This document shows, piece by piece, positions 42,206-52,127 of a stretch of 64,000 nucleotides of DNA (its first letter is position 1; every line of letters starts with the position of its first letter). Under the pieces are notes generated by a model. It saw only the letters and a program-made list of their open reading frames with translations. It had not been told where the DNA came from and made no database searches. The translations under genes were made by a program, and so were the position numbers. Source of the DNA: Leifsonia sp. Leaf336 (GTDB taxonomy: Bacteria; Actinomycetota; Actinomycetes; Actinomycetales; Microbacteriaceae); assembly GCF_001423695.1 (NCBI RefSeq), contig NZ_LMOZ01000002.1:1054504-1118503 (forward strand), given 5' to 3'.

Positions 42206-43758
42206 AACTCCGTCTGATGGGCAACGCCTTCCGGCGCAGCCCCTGGCAGGTCTTCGGCCTGGTGCTGGGGGTCGCCTACGGCGTCGTGACGGTCGTACTG
42301 GTCATCGGAGCACTCGTGGCCGCACGCCTCGCACCCGTCGTCGCCGATGTGCACAGCGTTCTGGTCGTGATCGGCTCGATCGTCGTGGCGGGCTTCCTGC
42401 TGCTGCCGCTGGTGTTCGGGATCGACGACACGCTCGACCCGCGGAAGTTCGCTCTGTTCGGTATCCAGGACCGCGCCCTCGCTCTCGCCCTCGGGCTGTC
42501 CGGTTTGATCGGCATCCCGGCCATCGTGCTGTTCATCTGCGCCCTCGCGACGGTGATCACGTGGTCGCGCGATCCCGGCGCGGCGATCCTGGCGGTGCTG
42601 TCGGCGATCATCGTCGTGCCGACGTGCGTGCTCGCCTCGCGGATCTCCACGGCGATCGCTTCGCTGTTCGTCTCGCCGCGGAGGTCGAAGGAGGCCGGCG
42701 GCGTCGTGGCGATCCTCGTCCTGGTGCTGATCGCGCCGGTGCTCGCCCTGCTGCTGACCGTCGACTGGGGCCGCGACGGCCTCGGCACACTGAGCGCTTT
42801 CGCCGGCTGGCTGCAGTGGACGCCGCTGGGGGCCGTCTGGAGCATGCCGGGCGCCGCGGCGGACGGTGCCGGGGGAGCGGCTTTCGTGCAGTTCCTCATC
42901 GCGGTCGCGACCGTCGGCGTGCTCTGGCTCGTCTGGCGCGCGCTGGTCTCGCTGGTGGTAGTCGCGCCCGAGCGCGAGACCCACGTGCGCGAGCACCACG
43001 GCCTCGGCTGGTTCGGCCGGCTGCCGGGAGGCCCGACGGCCGCGATCGCCGCGCGGTCGATGACGTACTGGGGTCGTGACTCGCGCTACTGGGTCGCGCT
43101 GGTGACCGTGCCGGTCATCCCGATCTGCGTCATCGTGGCCCTCACCCTGGCCGGAAACCCGCTCCACTTGGCCGCACTCGTCCCGCTGCCGCTGGTGTGC
43201 CTGTTCCTCGGCTGGACCATCCACAACGATGTGGCGTTCGACAGCACCGCGATCTGGCTGCACCTGGTGTCCGGCACGCGCGGGTTCGCCGACCGCCTCG
43301 GGAGGATGTTCCCGCCGGTCCTCGTCGGCATCCCGGTGATCGCCGTCGGTTCGGTGGTCACCGCCGCGGTCTACGGCGACTGGGCCGTGCTCCCCGCCAT
43401 CGCAGCGCTGTGCGGCTCGATCCTGGTCATCGGGCTGGGGCTCTCGAGCATGTTCTCCGTGCTCTTCCCCTATCCGGCGACCAAACCGGGCGACAGCGCC
43501 TTCACGCAGCCCCAGACCTCCGGCGCCTCGTCGGCGATCGCCCAGGCGCTGAGCTTCTTCGCCATCATCATCCTCGCCTCGCCCGCCATCGTCTTCCTGA
43601 CGCTCGGCCTGATGGTGAATCCCTTCTGGCTGGGCGTCTCGCCCGTGGCCTCGGTCCTGGTCGGCTTCGCCGCACTCGGCGGAGGCGTCTGGGCGGGCGC
43701 CCGGCTCTTCGACAAGCGCGGTCCCGAGCTCATGGCGTTCGCCAACCGCAACGACTGA
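42181..43758 (+). CDS. Large ABC-2-like permease
   Basis: A 525-residue membrane protein with about 12 helices, partner of the ATPase just upstream. It starts LLGLKLRLMGNAFRRSPWQV, a form common in bacterial exporter permeases of the ABC-2 class with two homologous halves, and contains GGPTAAIAARSMTYWGRDSR in the central cytoplasmic loop. The transported compound is unknown. The GTG start lies inside the ATPase gene and has GGAAGG upstream. Confidence 0.82.
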   Translation: MVAQLLGLKLRLMGNAFRRSPWQVFGLVLGVAYGVVTVVLVIGALVAARLAPVVADVHSVLVVIGSIVVAGFLLLPLVFGIDDTLDPRKFALFGIQDRALALALGLSGLIGIPAIVLFICALATVITWSRDPGAAILAVLSAIIVVPTCVLASRISTAIASLFVSPRRSKEAGGVVAILVLVLIAPVLALLLTVDWGRDGLGTLSAFAGWLQWTPLGAVWSMPGAAADGAGGAAFVQFLIAVATVGVLWLVWRALVSLVVVAPERETHVREHHGLGWFGRLPGGPTAAIAARSMTYWGRDSRYWVALVTVPVIPICVIVALTLAGNPLHLAALVPLPLVCLFLGWTIHNDVAFDSTAIWLHLVSGTRGFADRLGRMFPPVLVGIPVIAVGSVVTAAVYGDWAVLPAIAALCGSILVIGLGLSSMFSVLFPYPATKPGDSAFTQPQTSGASSAIAQALSFFAIIILASPAIVFLTLGLMVNPFWLGVSPVASVLVGFAALGGGVWAGARLFDKRGPELMAFANRND

Positions 43759-43809
43759 CCGCGCCGCGGTCGAGCCCGCGTCGAGCCGGCGCGCGTTTAG
43801 ACTGGAACG

Positions 43810-44088
43810 ATGAACGACGCCAGCATCCTCGAGCCGGGCGGCGAGCCCGGAGGCGGCGGCCTCACCACGCTGGAACGCGACCTCCAGGAGACTCCGCAGA
43901 TCTCCGAGCCGGGCGATCACGAGCGCTTCTCGCACTACGTCAAGAAGGAGCAGATCCTCGAGTCGGCGATGACCGGCAAGCCGGTCAAGGCCTTGTGCGG
44001 CAAGATGTGGACTCCCGGTCGCGACCCGGAGAAGTTCCCGGTCTGCCCGACCTGCAAAGAGATCTACGAGAAGTTGCGCGACGAGTAG
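43810..44088 (+). CDS. DUF3039 protein
   Basis: A 92-residue actinobacterial DUF3039 protein. Conserved segments are FSHYVKKEQILESAMTGKPV, ALCGKMW and FPVCPTCKEIYEKL; the His and three Cys suggest a zinc site. Function unknown. TAGACT lies exactly 6 nt before the ATG and there is no Shine-Dalgarno sequence, so it is one of the clearest leaderless candidates here. Confidence 0.88.
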   Translation: MNDASILEPGGEPGGGGLTTLERDLQETPQISEPGDHERFSHYVKKEQILESAMTGKPVKALCGKMWTPGRDPEKFPVCPTCKEIYEKLRDE

Positions 44089-44112
44089 GCGCCGGCGCTC
44101 GCAGCGCCCGCC

Positions 44113-45417
44113 TCACGCGAAGATGGTCGGCAGCACCGGGTCGCCGCGCCCCAGCCGGAACGCCTGATCGGGAAGCTCCCGCATCGCGCTCTCGCGGTGC
44201 TCGCGCGCGCGCTTCGTGCCCTCCGGCCCGAGGTGCTCGCGGTGGACCTCGCCGTCGGTGATCAGCGGCACGAGCAGGTCGCGCCCGGTGTCGTCGGGCG
44301 CGTCACCTGCCTCGACGATGTGCACCACCTCGGCGACGGCGCGCCCGGAGGGGTCCAGCCGGCGCACCGGGTGCTTGCGGCCGCCGATGCTCGGCTTGCC
44401 GTCGGACTTCTTGGCCACCGCCACCCAATCGCCGGCGTCGTCGCGGTGCGCGACCAGCTTGTAGACCATCCCGGAGGCCGGTGAGCCCGAGCCGGTCACG
44501 ACCGAGGTTCCGACGCCGTAGCTGTCGACGGGGGAGGAGGACAGCGCGGCGATGGTGAACTCGTCCAGGTCGTTCGTCACGGTGATGCGCGTGTTCGTCG
44601 CGCCCAGCCGGTCGAGCTGTTCGCGCACCCGGCGCACCAGTTTCGGGAGGTCGCCGGAGTCGAGCCGGATCGCCCCGAGCTCCGGCCCTGCGACTCTTAC
44701 GGCGGTCTCGATGGCCCGCTCCACGTCGAAGGTGTCGACGAGCAGCGTCGTCCCGGGCCCCATCGCGGCGACCTGCGCGCGGAAGGCGTCCTCCTCATCG
44801 TCGTGCAGCAGCGTGAAGGCGTGAGCGGCCGTCCCCATCGTGGGAACACCCCAGGTGCGGCCGGCCTCCAGGTTCGAGGTCGCGCTGAAACCGGCCAGGT
44901 AGGCCGCGCGGGCCGCCGCCACGGCGCTGCGCTCGTTGGCCCGGCGCGAGCCCATCTCGGCGAGCGGCCGGCCTGCGGCGGCGGTGACCATCCGGGCCGC
45001 GGCGGAGGCGACGGCCGAGTCGTAGTTGAACACGCTGAGGATGAGGGTCTCGAGGATCACTCCCTCGGCGAAGGGGGCATCGACGATCAGGAACGGTGAC
45101 CCGGGGAAGAACACCTCGCCCTCGCGGTAACCCCGGATCGTGCCGGAGAACCGGTAGTCGGCCAGCCAGTCCAGCGTCTCCTGGCGCACGACCTGGTTGT
45201 CGCGGAGGAATTCCAGCTCGGCGTCGCCGAAGCGGAACCGCTCGATGAGCTCCAGGAGCCGGCCCGTTCCCGCCAGGATCCCGTACCGTCGCCCCGCGGG
45301 GAGATGCCGGGTGAACGCCTCGAAGACGCATTCACGGTCGTGCGTGCCCTTCAGGAGGGCGGCGTCGAGCATCGTGAGCTCGTAACGGTCGGTCAGGAGC
45401 GCTGAGGACTCGGTCAC
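44113..45417 (-). CDS. pncB: Nicotinate phosphoribosyltransferase
   Basis: Converts nicotinate, PRPP and ATP to nicotinate mononucleotide in NAD salvage. The 434-residue protein has [17 protein letters not shown] at the N-terminus, the family region [40 protein letters not shown] (with the His that is phosphorylated in the family), [18 protein letters not shown] and [12 protein letters not shown]. Near the end [13 protein letters not shown] is seen. It is divergent from murI with a 44-bp gap. NudC elsewhere in the window acts on the NAD product, but the two genes are 40 kb apart. Confidence 0.94.
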   Translation of the reverse strand: MTESSALLTDRYELTMLDAALLKGTHDRECVFEAFTRHLPAGRRYGILAGTGRLLELIERFRFGDAELEFLRDNQVVRQETLDWLADYRFSGTIRGYREGEVFFPGSPFLIVDAPFAEGVILETLILSVFNYDSAVASAAARMVTAAAGRPLAEMGSRRANERSAVAAARAAYLAGFSATSNLEAGRTWGVPTMGTAAHAFTLLHDDEEDAFRAQVAAMGPGTTLLVDTFDVERAIETAVRVAGPELGAIRLDSGDLPKLVRRVREQLDRLGATNTRITVTNDLDEFTIAALSSSPVDSYGVGTSVVTGSGSPASGMVYKLVAHRDDAGDWVAVAKKSDGKPSIGGRKHPVRRLDPSGRAVAEVVHIVEAGDAPDDTGRDLLVPLITDGEVHREHLGPEGTKRAREHRESAMRELPDQAFRLGRGDPVLPTIFA

Positions 45418-45461
45418 GCCTCCACCTTAGCTTCGGGCGCGGGCGGGTAGGCTGGGGTGCT

Positions 45462-46280
45462 GTGACGGATGCGCCGATTGGGATCTTCGACTCCGGGGTC
45501 GGCGGGCTCACCGTCGCCCGCGCGATCCGCGATCAGCTCCCGAACGAGTCGCTGCTCTACGTCGGAGACACAGCGCACTCCCCGTACGGTCCGAAGTCGA
45601 TCGCCGACGTGCGCCGCTATTCGCTGGAGGTCCTCGACTTCCTGGTCGACCAGGGCGTGAAGCTGCTGGTGATCGCCTGCAACACGGCCTCCTCGGCCAT
45701 GCTGCGCGACGCCAGGGAACGGTACTCGGTGCCCGTGATCGAGGTGATCCAGCCGGCTGTCCGGCGAGCGGTATCCGCCACCCGCACCGGCCGGGTCGGC
45801 GTCATCGGCACCGAAGGCACGATCTCGTCACGCGCGTACGAGGACGCCTTCGCCGCGGCGCCGTCGCTCCAGTTGTTCACGCAGGCGTGCCCACGCTTCG
45901 TCGAGTTCGTGGAGGCGGGGATCACCAGCGGCGACGAGGTGCTGCGCGTCACGACCGAATACCTCCAGCCCCTCCGCGACGCGGACGTCGACACCCTCGT
46001 GCTCGGCTGCACCCATTACCCGTTCCTCAAGGGCGCGATCTCGTACGTCATGGGCGAGGGCGTCTCGCTCGTCTCGAGCGACACCGAGACCGCCAAGGAC
46101 GTCTACCGCACGCTGGTGAGCGGCGGCCTCGAACGACACGAGGCGACCCCGCCGACCATCCGATACGAGGCGACCGGCCTCGACGCCGACAACTTCCTGC
46201 GCCTCGCGCACCGGTTCATCGGTCCGGAGATCTCCCGGGTCGACCTGGTGCAGACGGGCGTGATCGACCTCCCGCTGTGA
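45462..46280 (+). CDS. murI: Glutamate racemase
   Basis: Makes D-glutamate for peptidoglycan. The 272-residue protein has D10 and S11 in [15 protein letters not shown], a first catalytic Cys in [12 protein letters not shown] and the second in [13 protein letters not shown]. The GTG start lies 8 nt after TAGGCT (45448-45453) without a ribosome site. It starts a run of genes in the same direction: murI, rph, rdgB. Confidence 0.96.
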   Translation: MTDAPIGIFDSGVGGLTVARAIRDQLPNESLLYVGDTAHSPYGPKSIADVRRYSLEVLDFLVDQGVKLLVIACNTASSAMLRDARERYSVPVIEVIQPAVRRAVSATRTGRVGVIGTEGTISSRAYEDAFAAAPSLQLFTQACPRFVEFVEAGITSGDEVLRVTTEYLQPLRDADVDTLVLGCTHYPFLKGAISYVMGEGVSLVSSDTETAKDVYRTLVSGGLERHEATPPTIRYEATGLDADNFLRLAHRFIGPEISRVDLVQTGVIDLPL

Positions 46281-46332
46281 TCGCGGCCAGCCGGCCCGAC
46301 CACGACCATCACCGACCCTCGAGGAGACAACC

Positions 46333-47088
46333 GTGACCGAGACCACCCGTGCCGACGGCCGCACGCCCGACGGCCCGCGCCCCGTGACCATCGAGCGCGG
46401 CTGGAGTCGTCAGGCCGAAGGCTCCGCGCTGATCTCGTTCGGCAACACCCGCGTCCTGTGCACGGCGTCGTTCACCAACGGCGTGCCGCGCTGGATGGCA
46501 GGCAAGGGCCGCGGCTGGGTGACCGCCGAGTACGCGATGCTGCCGCGCTCCACGAACGAGCGCATGGACCGCGAGTCGGTCAAGGGCCGGATCGGCGGCC
46601 GGACGCACGAGATCAGCCGCCTGATCGGCCGCAGCCTCCGCGCGGTCGTGGACATGAAGGCCCTCGGCGAGAACACCATCGTCATCGACTGCGACGTGCT
46701 GCAGGCCGACGGCGGCACGCGTACCGCGGCCATCACCGGCGCCTACGTCGCGCTCGCCGACGCGCTCGAGTGGGGACGGGAGCACCGCTTCATCGCCCAG
46801 AAGGCCACCCCGCTCATCGACTCCGTCTCCGCCGTCTCCGTCGGCATCATCGACGGCGAGCCGATGCTCGACCTGGCCTACGTGGAGGACGTCCGGGCCG
46901 AGACCGACATGAACGTCGTCGTGACCGGCCGCGGTCTCTTCGTCGAAGTGCAGGGCACGGCCGAGGGCGCCCCGTTCGACCGCCGGGAGCTCGACTCGCT
47001 GCTCGACCTCGCGCTCGGCGGCACGTCTCAGCTGGCCGAGATCCAGCGCGCCGCCCTCGCCTCCGACGCGCTCGGAATCGAGGGCTGA
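46333..47088 (+). CDS. rph: Ribonuclease PH
   Basis: Phosphate-dependent 3'-5' exoribonuclease that trims tRNA 3' ends. The 251-residue protein has [71 protein letters not shown] and [23 protein letters not shown] 46333 has GAGGAGAC upstream. Its stop overlaps the rdgB start (TGATG), a conserved rph-rdgB arrangement. Confidence 0.97.
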   Translation: MTETTRADGRTPDGPRPVTIERGWSRQAEGSALISFGNTRVLCTASFTNGVPRWMAGKGRGWVTAEYAMLPRSTNERMDRESVKGRIGGRTHEISRLIGRSLRAVVDMKALGENTIVIDCDVLQADGGTRTAAITGAYVALADALEWGREHRFIAQKATPLIDSVSAVSVGIIDGEPMLDLAYVEDVRAETDMNVVVTGRGLFVEVQGTAEGAPFDRRELDSLLDLALGGTSQLAEIQRAALASDALGIEG

Positions 47089-47684
47089 TGGTGCGCGTCG
47101 TCCTCGCCACGCACAACCGCCACAAGGCGCTGGAGTTCCAGCAGATCCTCGGCGACGCCGTGCCCGGGCTCGAGATCGTCGGCTACGACGGCCCGGAGCC
47201 GGTGGAGGACGGCGTGACGTTCGCCGAGAACGCGCTGATCAAGGCGCGTGCCGCTGCGGCGCACACGGGGCTCCCCGCCCTCGCCGACGACTCCGGCATC
47301 TGCGTGGACGCCATGGGCGGCGCCCCCGGTATCTTCTCGGCGCGCTGGGCCGGCCGTCACGGCGACGCGCTGGCCAACCTGAGCCTCCTTCTGGATCAGC
47401 TCGCCGACCTCCCCGACGGCGCCCGGGGCGCGCACTTCACCGCGACCCTGGCGCTCGTGACGCCGGAGGGAGCCGCGACCGTCGTCGAGGGCCTGTGGCC
47501 AGGGTGTATCGCTCGGGTGGCCGGGGGCTCGCACGGTCACGGGTACGACCCGATCTTCGTACCGGAGGGACACGACGCCACGGCGGCCGAGCTGGGGCCG
47601 GATGTGAAGAACGCCGAGAGCCACCGTTCGCGCGCGTTCGCCGCGATCGTGCCTGCGCTGAAAGAACTGGTGGCAGCCGGCTGA
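47088..47684 (+). CDS. rdgB: XTP/dITP diphosphatase (Ham1/RdgB)
   Basis: Removes ITP, dITP and XTP from nucleotide pools. The 198-residue protein has VVLATHNRHKALEF, GVTFAENALIKARAAA, ALADDSGICVDAMGGAPG, SARWAG and SHGHGYDPIFVPEGHD. The start overlaps the rph stop. After its end an inverted-repeat operator belongs to the next gene. Confidence 0.96.
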   Translation: MVRVVLATHNRHKALEFQQILGDAVPGLEIVGYDGPEPVEDGVTFAENALIKARAAAAHTGLPALADDSGICVDAMGGAPGIFSARWAGRHGDALANLSLLLDQLADLPDGARGAHFTATLALVTPEGAATVVEGLWPGCIARVAGGSHGHGYDPIFVPEGHDATAAELGPDVKNAESHRSRAFAAIVPALKELVAAG

Positions 47685-47710
47685 ACCCGGCCGATCGACC
47701 CGGCCGGTGA

Positions 47711-47731
47711 GAATGAGAACGGCACTCATTC
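47711..47731 (+). promoter_or_regulatory. inverted-repeat operator before the CDF exporter
   Basis: GAATGAG and CTCATTC form a perfect 7-bp inverted repeat around AACGGCA. TATCTA (47733-47738) directly follows as a possible -10. The core TGAGAACGGCACTCA resembles zinc-uptake-regulator (Zur) boxes in spacing and ends, so metal control is likely; the regulator is not identified. Confidence 0.5.
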
Positions 47732-47787
47732 CTATCTAGCCGGATCGCTGGCGGGCGCCCGTGACTTCGACATACCGTAGAAGAACC

Positions 47788-48690
47788 ATGAGTCACGACC
47801 ACGGGCACTCCGCCAACCGCAACCGACTCCTGATCGCCATCGGGATCGTCGCCGCGGTGCTCGTCGTGGAGGCCGTTGGCGCGTGGCTCAGCGGATCGCT
47901 GTCGCTGCTCGCCGATGCCGGTCATATGCTGAGCGACCTCACCGGCCTGGTGGTGGCGTTGATGGCCACCATCGTGGCCGCGCGCCCCGCGACCGACCGG
48001 CAGACGTTCGGGTTCCGTCGCGCTGAGGTGTTCGGTGCGCTGATCAACGGGCTCATCCTCGTGGTGGTCGCCGTCTTCGTCACGATCGGCGCCATCGGGC
48101 GGCTCGTGTCGGGCGAGGCGGACGTGCAGTCGGGGACGATGCTGATCGTCGCCGCCATCGGCCTTGTCGCCAACTTCGGCGCGCTGCTGTTGCTTCGGCC
48201 CTCCGCCGGGCACTCCATCAACATGCGCGGCGCCTACCTGGAGGTGTTCGGCGACCTGATCGGGTCGGTGACGGTCATCGTGGCGGCCGTGGTGATCATG
48301 CTCACCGGATTCCAGGCGGCCGACGCGATCGCGTCCCTCCTGATCGCCGCGTTCATCGTGCCGCGCGCCGTCCTGCTGCTCCGCGACGTGGTGCGCGTTC
48401 TCAGCGAGGCGGCTCCGGCCGACACGGATGTGGCGGAGATCCGCGATCACATCCTGGGGACGAAGGGCGTCGTCGCCGTGCACGACGTGCACGTCTGGGC
48501 GATCACCTCCGGAGCGCCGGTGTTCTCCGCCCACGTGGTGGTGGAGCCGGGCGTGTTCCGCTCAGGTGCCACCGGCAAGCTGTTGGACGAATTGTCCGGC
48601 TGCCTGGCGAAGCACTTCGACGTGGAGCACTCGACGTTCCAGCTCGAGCCGGCCGAGCACGCCGCCCACGAGGACGAGTTCCACCGCTGA
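47788..48690 (+). CDS. Cation diffusion facilitator (CzcD/ZitB-like metal exporter)
   Basis: A 300-residue CDF transporter. A His-rich start (SHDHGHSANRN) is followed by six helices; HAGHMLSD-type metal site appears as LLADAGHMLSDLTGLVVAL in helix 2 and the matching helix 5 has MRGAYLEVFGDLIGSVTVIV (D-x-x-x-D positions E/D). The C-terminal domain carries HDVHVWAITSGAPVFSAHVV and HFDVEHSTFQLE. Expected to export Zn(II) or related ions in exchange for protons. ATG 47788 is preferred over GTG 47761, which would add nine residues; neither has a strong ribosome site. An inverted-repeat operator lies 57-77 bp upstream. Confidence 0.9.
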   Translation: MSHDHGHSANRNRLLIAIGIVAAVLVVEAVGAWLSGSLSLLADAGHMLSDLTGLVVALMATIVAARPATDRQTFGFRRAEVFGALINGLILVVVAVFVTIGAIGRLVSGEADVQSGTMLIVAAIGLVANFGALLLLRPSAGHSINMRGAYLEVFGDLIGSVTVIVAAVVIMLTGFQAADAIASLLIAAFIVPRAVLLLRDVVRVLSEAAPADTDVAEIRDHILGTKGVVAVHDVHVWAITSGAPVFSAHVVVEPGVFRSGATGKLLDELSGCLAKHFDVEHSTFQLEPAEHAAHEDEFHR

Positions 48691-48717
48691 CGCGGCCCTC
48701 CGCCGAGGTCGCCGGGC

Positions 48718-49425
48718 TCAGACGTCCGGCGTGGGACGCGGCTCGGTCGGCTCGGCGGCGGCGGCTTCGAGGCGCTTCTTCTTCGCCTTGCGCAGCGACT
48801 GGAAGTAGTGGAAGAGCGTCGGGATGAGCGTGATGACGACGGCGCCGATGAGGATGACGTCGATGTAGTTCGAGACGAACGCGGCGACCGGCGGGATGTA
48901 GCCGATCACGTAGCCGAAGAGCGTGAGGCCCGCACCCCAGATCAGAGCGCCGATGGCGTTGTAGACCGAGTACTTCTTGTAGTTCATGTGACCGACGCCG
49001 GCGGCGACGGGGGCGAACGTGCGCACGATCGGCACGAAGCGGGCGAGGATGACCGCGAGCGCGCCGAACCGGTCGAAGAACGCGTTGGTGCGCCGCACGT
49101 TCTCCATGCTGAACAGACCGGTCTCCCTGCGTTCGAACACGCGAGGGCCGGCCTTGTGCCCGATCAGGTACCCGACCTCCCCGCCGAGGAACGCCGCGAA
49201 GGCGATCGCGAGGCAGACCCACCAGATGTCGACCCCGAAGACGAGGGAGGTGTGGGTGAGGAGACCGGAGATGACCAGCAGGGTGTCGCCCGGAAGCAGG
49301 AAGCCGACCAGCAGACCGGTCTCGGCGAAGACGATGCCGCACACGACGAGGAGAGCCCACGGGCCCGCAGCCGAGATGATCGTGTGAGGGTCGAGCCACG
49401 GGATGAGGCCGGCGTGATGGATCAC
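48718..49425 (-). CDS. DedA-family membrane protein
   Basis: A 235-residue DedA/SNARE-associated family protein. Typical segments are FAETGLLVGFLLPGDTLLV, GGEVGYLIGHKAGPRVF, RFVPIVRTFAPVAAGVGHMN and GALIWGAGLTLFGYVIGYI; the FVPxxRTFxPxxAG stretch is the family hallmark. DedA proteins are linked to lipid carrier recycling and membrane homeostasis. GTG 49425 is preferred (TGGAG 4 nt upstream) to the ATG 57 nt further up. It is convergent with the CDF gene. Confidence 0.9.
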   Translation of the reverse strand: MIHHAGLIPWLDPHTIISAAGPWALLVVCGIVFAETGLLVGFLLPGDTLLVISGLLTHTSLVFGVDIWWVCLAIAFAAFLGGEVGYLIGHKAGPRVFERRETGLFSMENVRRTNAFFDRFGALAVILARFVPIVRTFAPVAAGVGHMNYKKYSVYNAIGALIWGAGLTLFGYVIGYIPPVAAFVSNYIDVILIGAVVITLIPTLFHYFQSLRKAKKKRLEAAAAEPTEPRPTPDV

Positions 49426-49583
49426 GTGTCTCCAGGGTTTCGATGTCGGATTCACGCCGAGTTTAGTGGGCGGAACCTGCACGAAGCGTGCGAATCCGGG
49501 AACGGCCGTCGAGGTTCACACTGTGGTCCCGCTCGATGGCAGCCGTGACCATCCTATGGAGGGGCCGCACGCCGGCGATCCGG

Positions 49584-49665
49584 TGCGGGAGAAGGGACTC
49601 GAACCCTCACGCCGTGAAGCACAGGAACCTAAATCCTGCGTGTCTGCCAGTTTCACCACTCCCGC
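49584..49665 (-). tRNA. tRNA-Leu (TAG anticodon)
   Basis: An 82-nt class II tRNA. The acceptor stem is GCGGGAG/CTCCCGC, the anticodon stem CAGGA/TCCTG encloses TTTAGGT (anticodon TAG, reading CUA), and a variable arm TGCTTCACGGCGT precedes the T arm with GGTTCGAGTCC. CCA is not encoded (ACCG follows). Confidence 0.93.
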
Positions 49666-49692
49666 GTCGCGCGTCGGCGAACCGCCGCGCGG

Positions 49693-50730
49693 CTACGACA
49701 ATAGCTCATCCACGCGCGGGGCCACCTCGCGGCCGAGCAGGTCGATGGCGCGCAGGATGTGGTCGTGCCCGAGAGTTCCGTTGCTCAGCTTCACATCGAA
49801 CCGGGTGAGGCCCAGGCCGCGAGCCGCGTAGGCGATCTTCTGCGCGACGGTCTCGGGGGAGCCGACGACGAGAGCGCCGTCCTCCGCCGCTTCGTGCTCG
49901 AAGCGCGCGCGAGTGGCGGGAGGCCAGCCGCGCTCCCGGCCGATCCGGTTGGTCATGGCCTCCCAGTGCGGCCAGAGCAGGTCCTTGGCCTCCTGGTCGG
50001 TCTCGGCGACGAAACCGGGGGAGTGCACGCCGATCGGGAGGGTGGTGTCGTTGCCGAATTGCTCCAGGGCCTTCTTGTACAGCTCGGTGAGTGGCTGGAA
50101 CCGCATCGGCCCTCCGCCGATGATCGCGACCATGAGCGGGAGGCCGTAGCGTGCGGCGCGAACGACCGACTCCGGGCTGCCGCCGACGCCGATCCAGGTC
50201 TTCAGCAGGCCGTGCTCGACCGGAGGGAACACGGACTGATCGGTCAGCGGCGGACGCAGGGCGCCGCTCCAGGTGACGGGCTCCTGCTCGCGGAGCGCCG
50301 CGAAGAGGTCGAGCTTCTCGTCGAACAGCTCCTCGTACTGCGCGAGGTCGAAGCCGAACAGCGGGAACGACTCGATGAACGAGCCGCGGCCGAGGATGAC
50401 CTCCGCGCGGCCGTTCGAGACGCCGTCGAGCGTGGCGAACCGCTCGAAGACGCGGACGGGGTCGTCCGAGCTCAGCACGGTCACCGCCGAGCCCAGGTGG
50501 ATGCGCTCGGTCTGCCCGGCGATCGCTGCGAGCACGACCTCCGGAGCCGACACCGAGAAGTCGCGCCTGTGGTGCTCGCCCACGCCGATGAAGTCGAGGC
50601 CGGCCTGGTCGGCCGCTATGCCCTCCGCGACCACGTTGCGCAGCACCTGCGCGTGCGACAGCGGCGCGCCGTCGTCGTCCAGCGTCACGTCGCCGAACGT
50701 GTCGATCCCGATCTCCAGCCGTGCGGCCAT
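49693..50730 (-). CDS. Luciferase-like (LLM class) flavin oxidoreductase
   Basis: A 345-residue TIM-barrel flavin-dependent monooxygenase-like protein: [20 protein letters not shown] (the F/GEHH motif), [55 protein letters not shown] and [15 protein letters not shown] near the end. The substrate is not predictable. The ATG follows AGGAGGAC. It is downstream of tRNA-Leu in map order but transcribed towards it, and is preceded on the same strand by an MFS transporter gene 57 bp away, so the two may be one operon. Confidence 0.88.
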   Translation of the reverse strand: MAARLEIGIDTFGDVTLDDDGAPLSHAQVLRNVVAEGIAADQAGLDFIGVGEHHRRDFSVSAPEVVLAAIAGQTERIHLGSAVTVLSSDDPVRVFERFATLDGVSNGRAEVILGRGSFIESFPLFGFDLAQYEELFDEKLDLFAALREQEPVTWSGALRPPLTDQSVFPPVEHGLLKTWIGVGGSPESVVRAARYGLPLMVAIIGGGPMRFQPLTELYKKALEQFGNDTTLPIGVHSPGFVAETDQEAKDLLWPHWEAMTNRIGRERGWPPATRARFEHEAAEDGALVVGSPETVAQKIAYAARGLGLTRFDVKLSNGTLGHDHILRAIDLLGREVAPRVDELLS

Positions 50731-50786
50731 GTCCGTCCTCCTGCTCGATGCGTTTGCATACGAACCGAACGGTACAGCAGGCGCCG

Positions 50787-52067
50787 CTATTCCGGCAGGC
50801 CGTCGACGGCCCGTGGCTTCGGCGGGACGTAGCGCGGAATGAAGCGCGCGAGCAGGCCCGCACCGACGAGACCGAGCAGGCCCATGACCCCGCTCGCGAA
50901 CGCGATCGACACCAGCGCGGTCAGCAGCGAGACGACGAGCGGCGCGACCGCCTGACCGGCGTCGCCGGTGAAGCGCCACGCGCCGAGGAATGCGGCCGGG
51001 TTCTCTTTCGGCGCGAGATCGGCGCCGAGTGTCATGATGATGCCCGACCCGATGCCGTTCGCGAACGCGAGGAACAGCGAGACGCCGATGAACCAGGTCA
51101 CGGCGGCAGGGAGGTCGTGACTGAACGACAGGACGAGGAAGCCGATGCTCAGCCCGAGCATGGAGGGCACGACACTCCACATCCGGCCGAACCGGTCCAT
51201 GAGCTGACCGCTCGCGTAGAACAGTGCGAAGTCGACGGCGCCGGCGATGCCGATGATCAGGGCAGTGTTCGACTCGCTGAGCCCGAGCGAAACCGCCCAC
51301 AGCGGAAGCAGGACGGTCCGCGCGGAGCGGACGGCGGCGACGAGCGAGATGCCGGAGCCCATCCGCGCCAGCACACCGCGGAACGCCCAGATCGTCGGGA
51401 AGAGTCCGCGGGTGCGCTCGTCCGCGTCCTCCTCGCCGGCGGTCAGCGGCTCGCCGTCGTGACCCGGGGAGGTCGGCGCGGGGCCGAACATGCGCTCGGG
51501 ATCGGGAAGCACCAGCAGGACCACGACGGAACCCAGGCAGCTGATGATGAAGATCCAGAAGACCGACTGGGTCGAGCCGGTCAGCGCGATCACGCCGGAC
51601 GCGACGAGCGGGCCGACGAACCAGCCGGCGCGGAAGATCCCGCCGAGCGTCGAGAGCGCCCGCGCCCGGTAGCGGACGGGGACGTAGGTGGTCATGAACG
51701 CGTGCCGGGCGAGAGCGAACACCGCCGTGGCGAGGCCGACGACGAAGATGCCGACCATGAGCACCCAGTAATTCGGCGCGAGCAGGCAGACGACGACACC
51801 GGCCACCGCGACGACAGCGGCGCCGATCATCGCGGCGCGCTCGCCGACGCGCGAGACCACCCAGCCGCTCGGGATGTCGCCGGCGACCTCGCCCAGCATC
51901 AGCATCGAGGCGATGAAGCCGGCCATAGCCAGGGTGGCGCCGAGATTGCCGGCGGCGATCGGGATGATCGGGATGATCGCGCCCTCGCCGATCGAGAACA
52001 GCAGCGTCGGGAGGAAGGCCGCGAGTGCGACGGCGCGCAAGGAGAACGGTCGCTCGTCGGAAGTCAT
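50787..52067 (-). CDS. MFS transporter
   Basis: A 426-residue, 12-helix MFS protein: [20 protein letters not shown] at helix 1, the motif A variant [40 protein letters not shown] at helix 5 and [18 protein letters not shown] after helix 8. A polar acidic loop (about residues 205-235) joins the halves. Resembles drug or small-molecule efflux pumps. It is divergent from prfB, with about 60 bp between, and probably co-transcribed with the flavin oxidoreductase. Confidence 0.87.
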   Translation of the reverse strand: MTSDERPFSLRAVALAAFLPTLLFSIGEGAIIPIIPIAAGNLGATLAMAGFIASMLMLGEVAGDIPSGWVVSRVGERAAMIGAAVVAVAGVVVCLLAPNYWVLMVGIFVVGLATAVFALARHAFMTTYVPVRYRARALSTLGGIFRAGWFVGPLVASGVIALTGSTQSVFWIFIISCLGSVVVLLVLPDPERMFGPAPTSPGHDGEPLTAGEEDADERTRGLFPTIWAFRGVLARMGSGISLVAAVRSARTVLLPLWAVSLGLSESNTALIIGIAGAVDFALFYASGQLMDRFGRMWSVVPSMLGLSIGFLVLSFSHDLPAAVTWFIGVSLFLAFANGIGSGIIMTLGADLAPKENPAAFLGAWRFTGDAGQAVAPLVVSLLTALVSIAFASGVMGLLGLVGAGLLARFIPRYVPPKPRAVDGLPE

Positions 52068-52127
52068 TTGCTTAACACAGTACAACTGTCGGGCGGGCGC
52101 GCCCCGGCCGGTAGGCTGGAGGACGCC

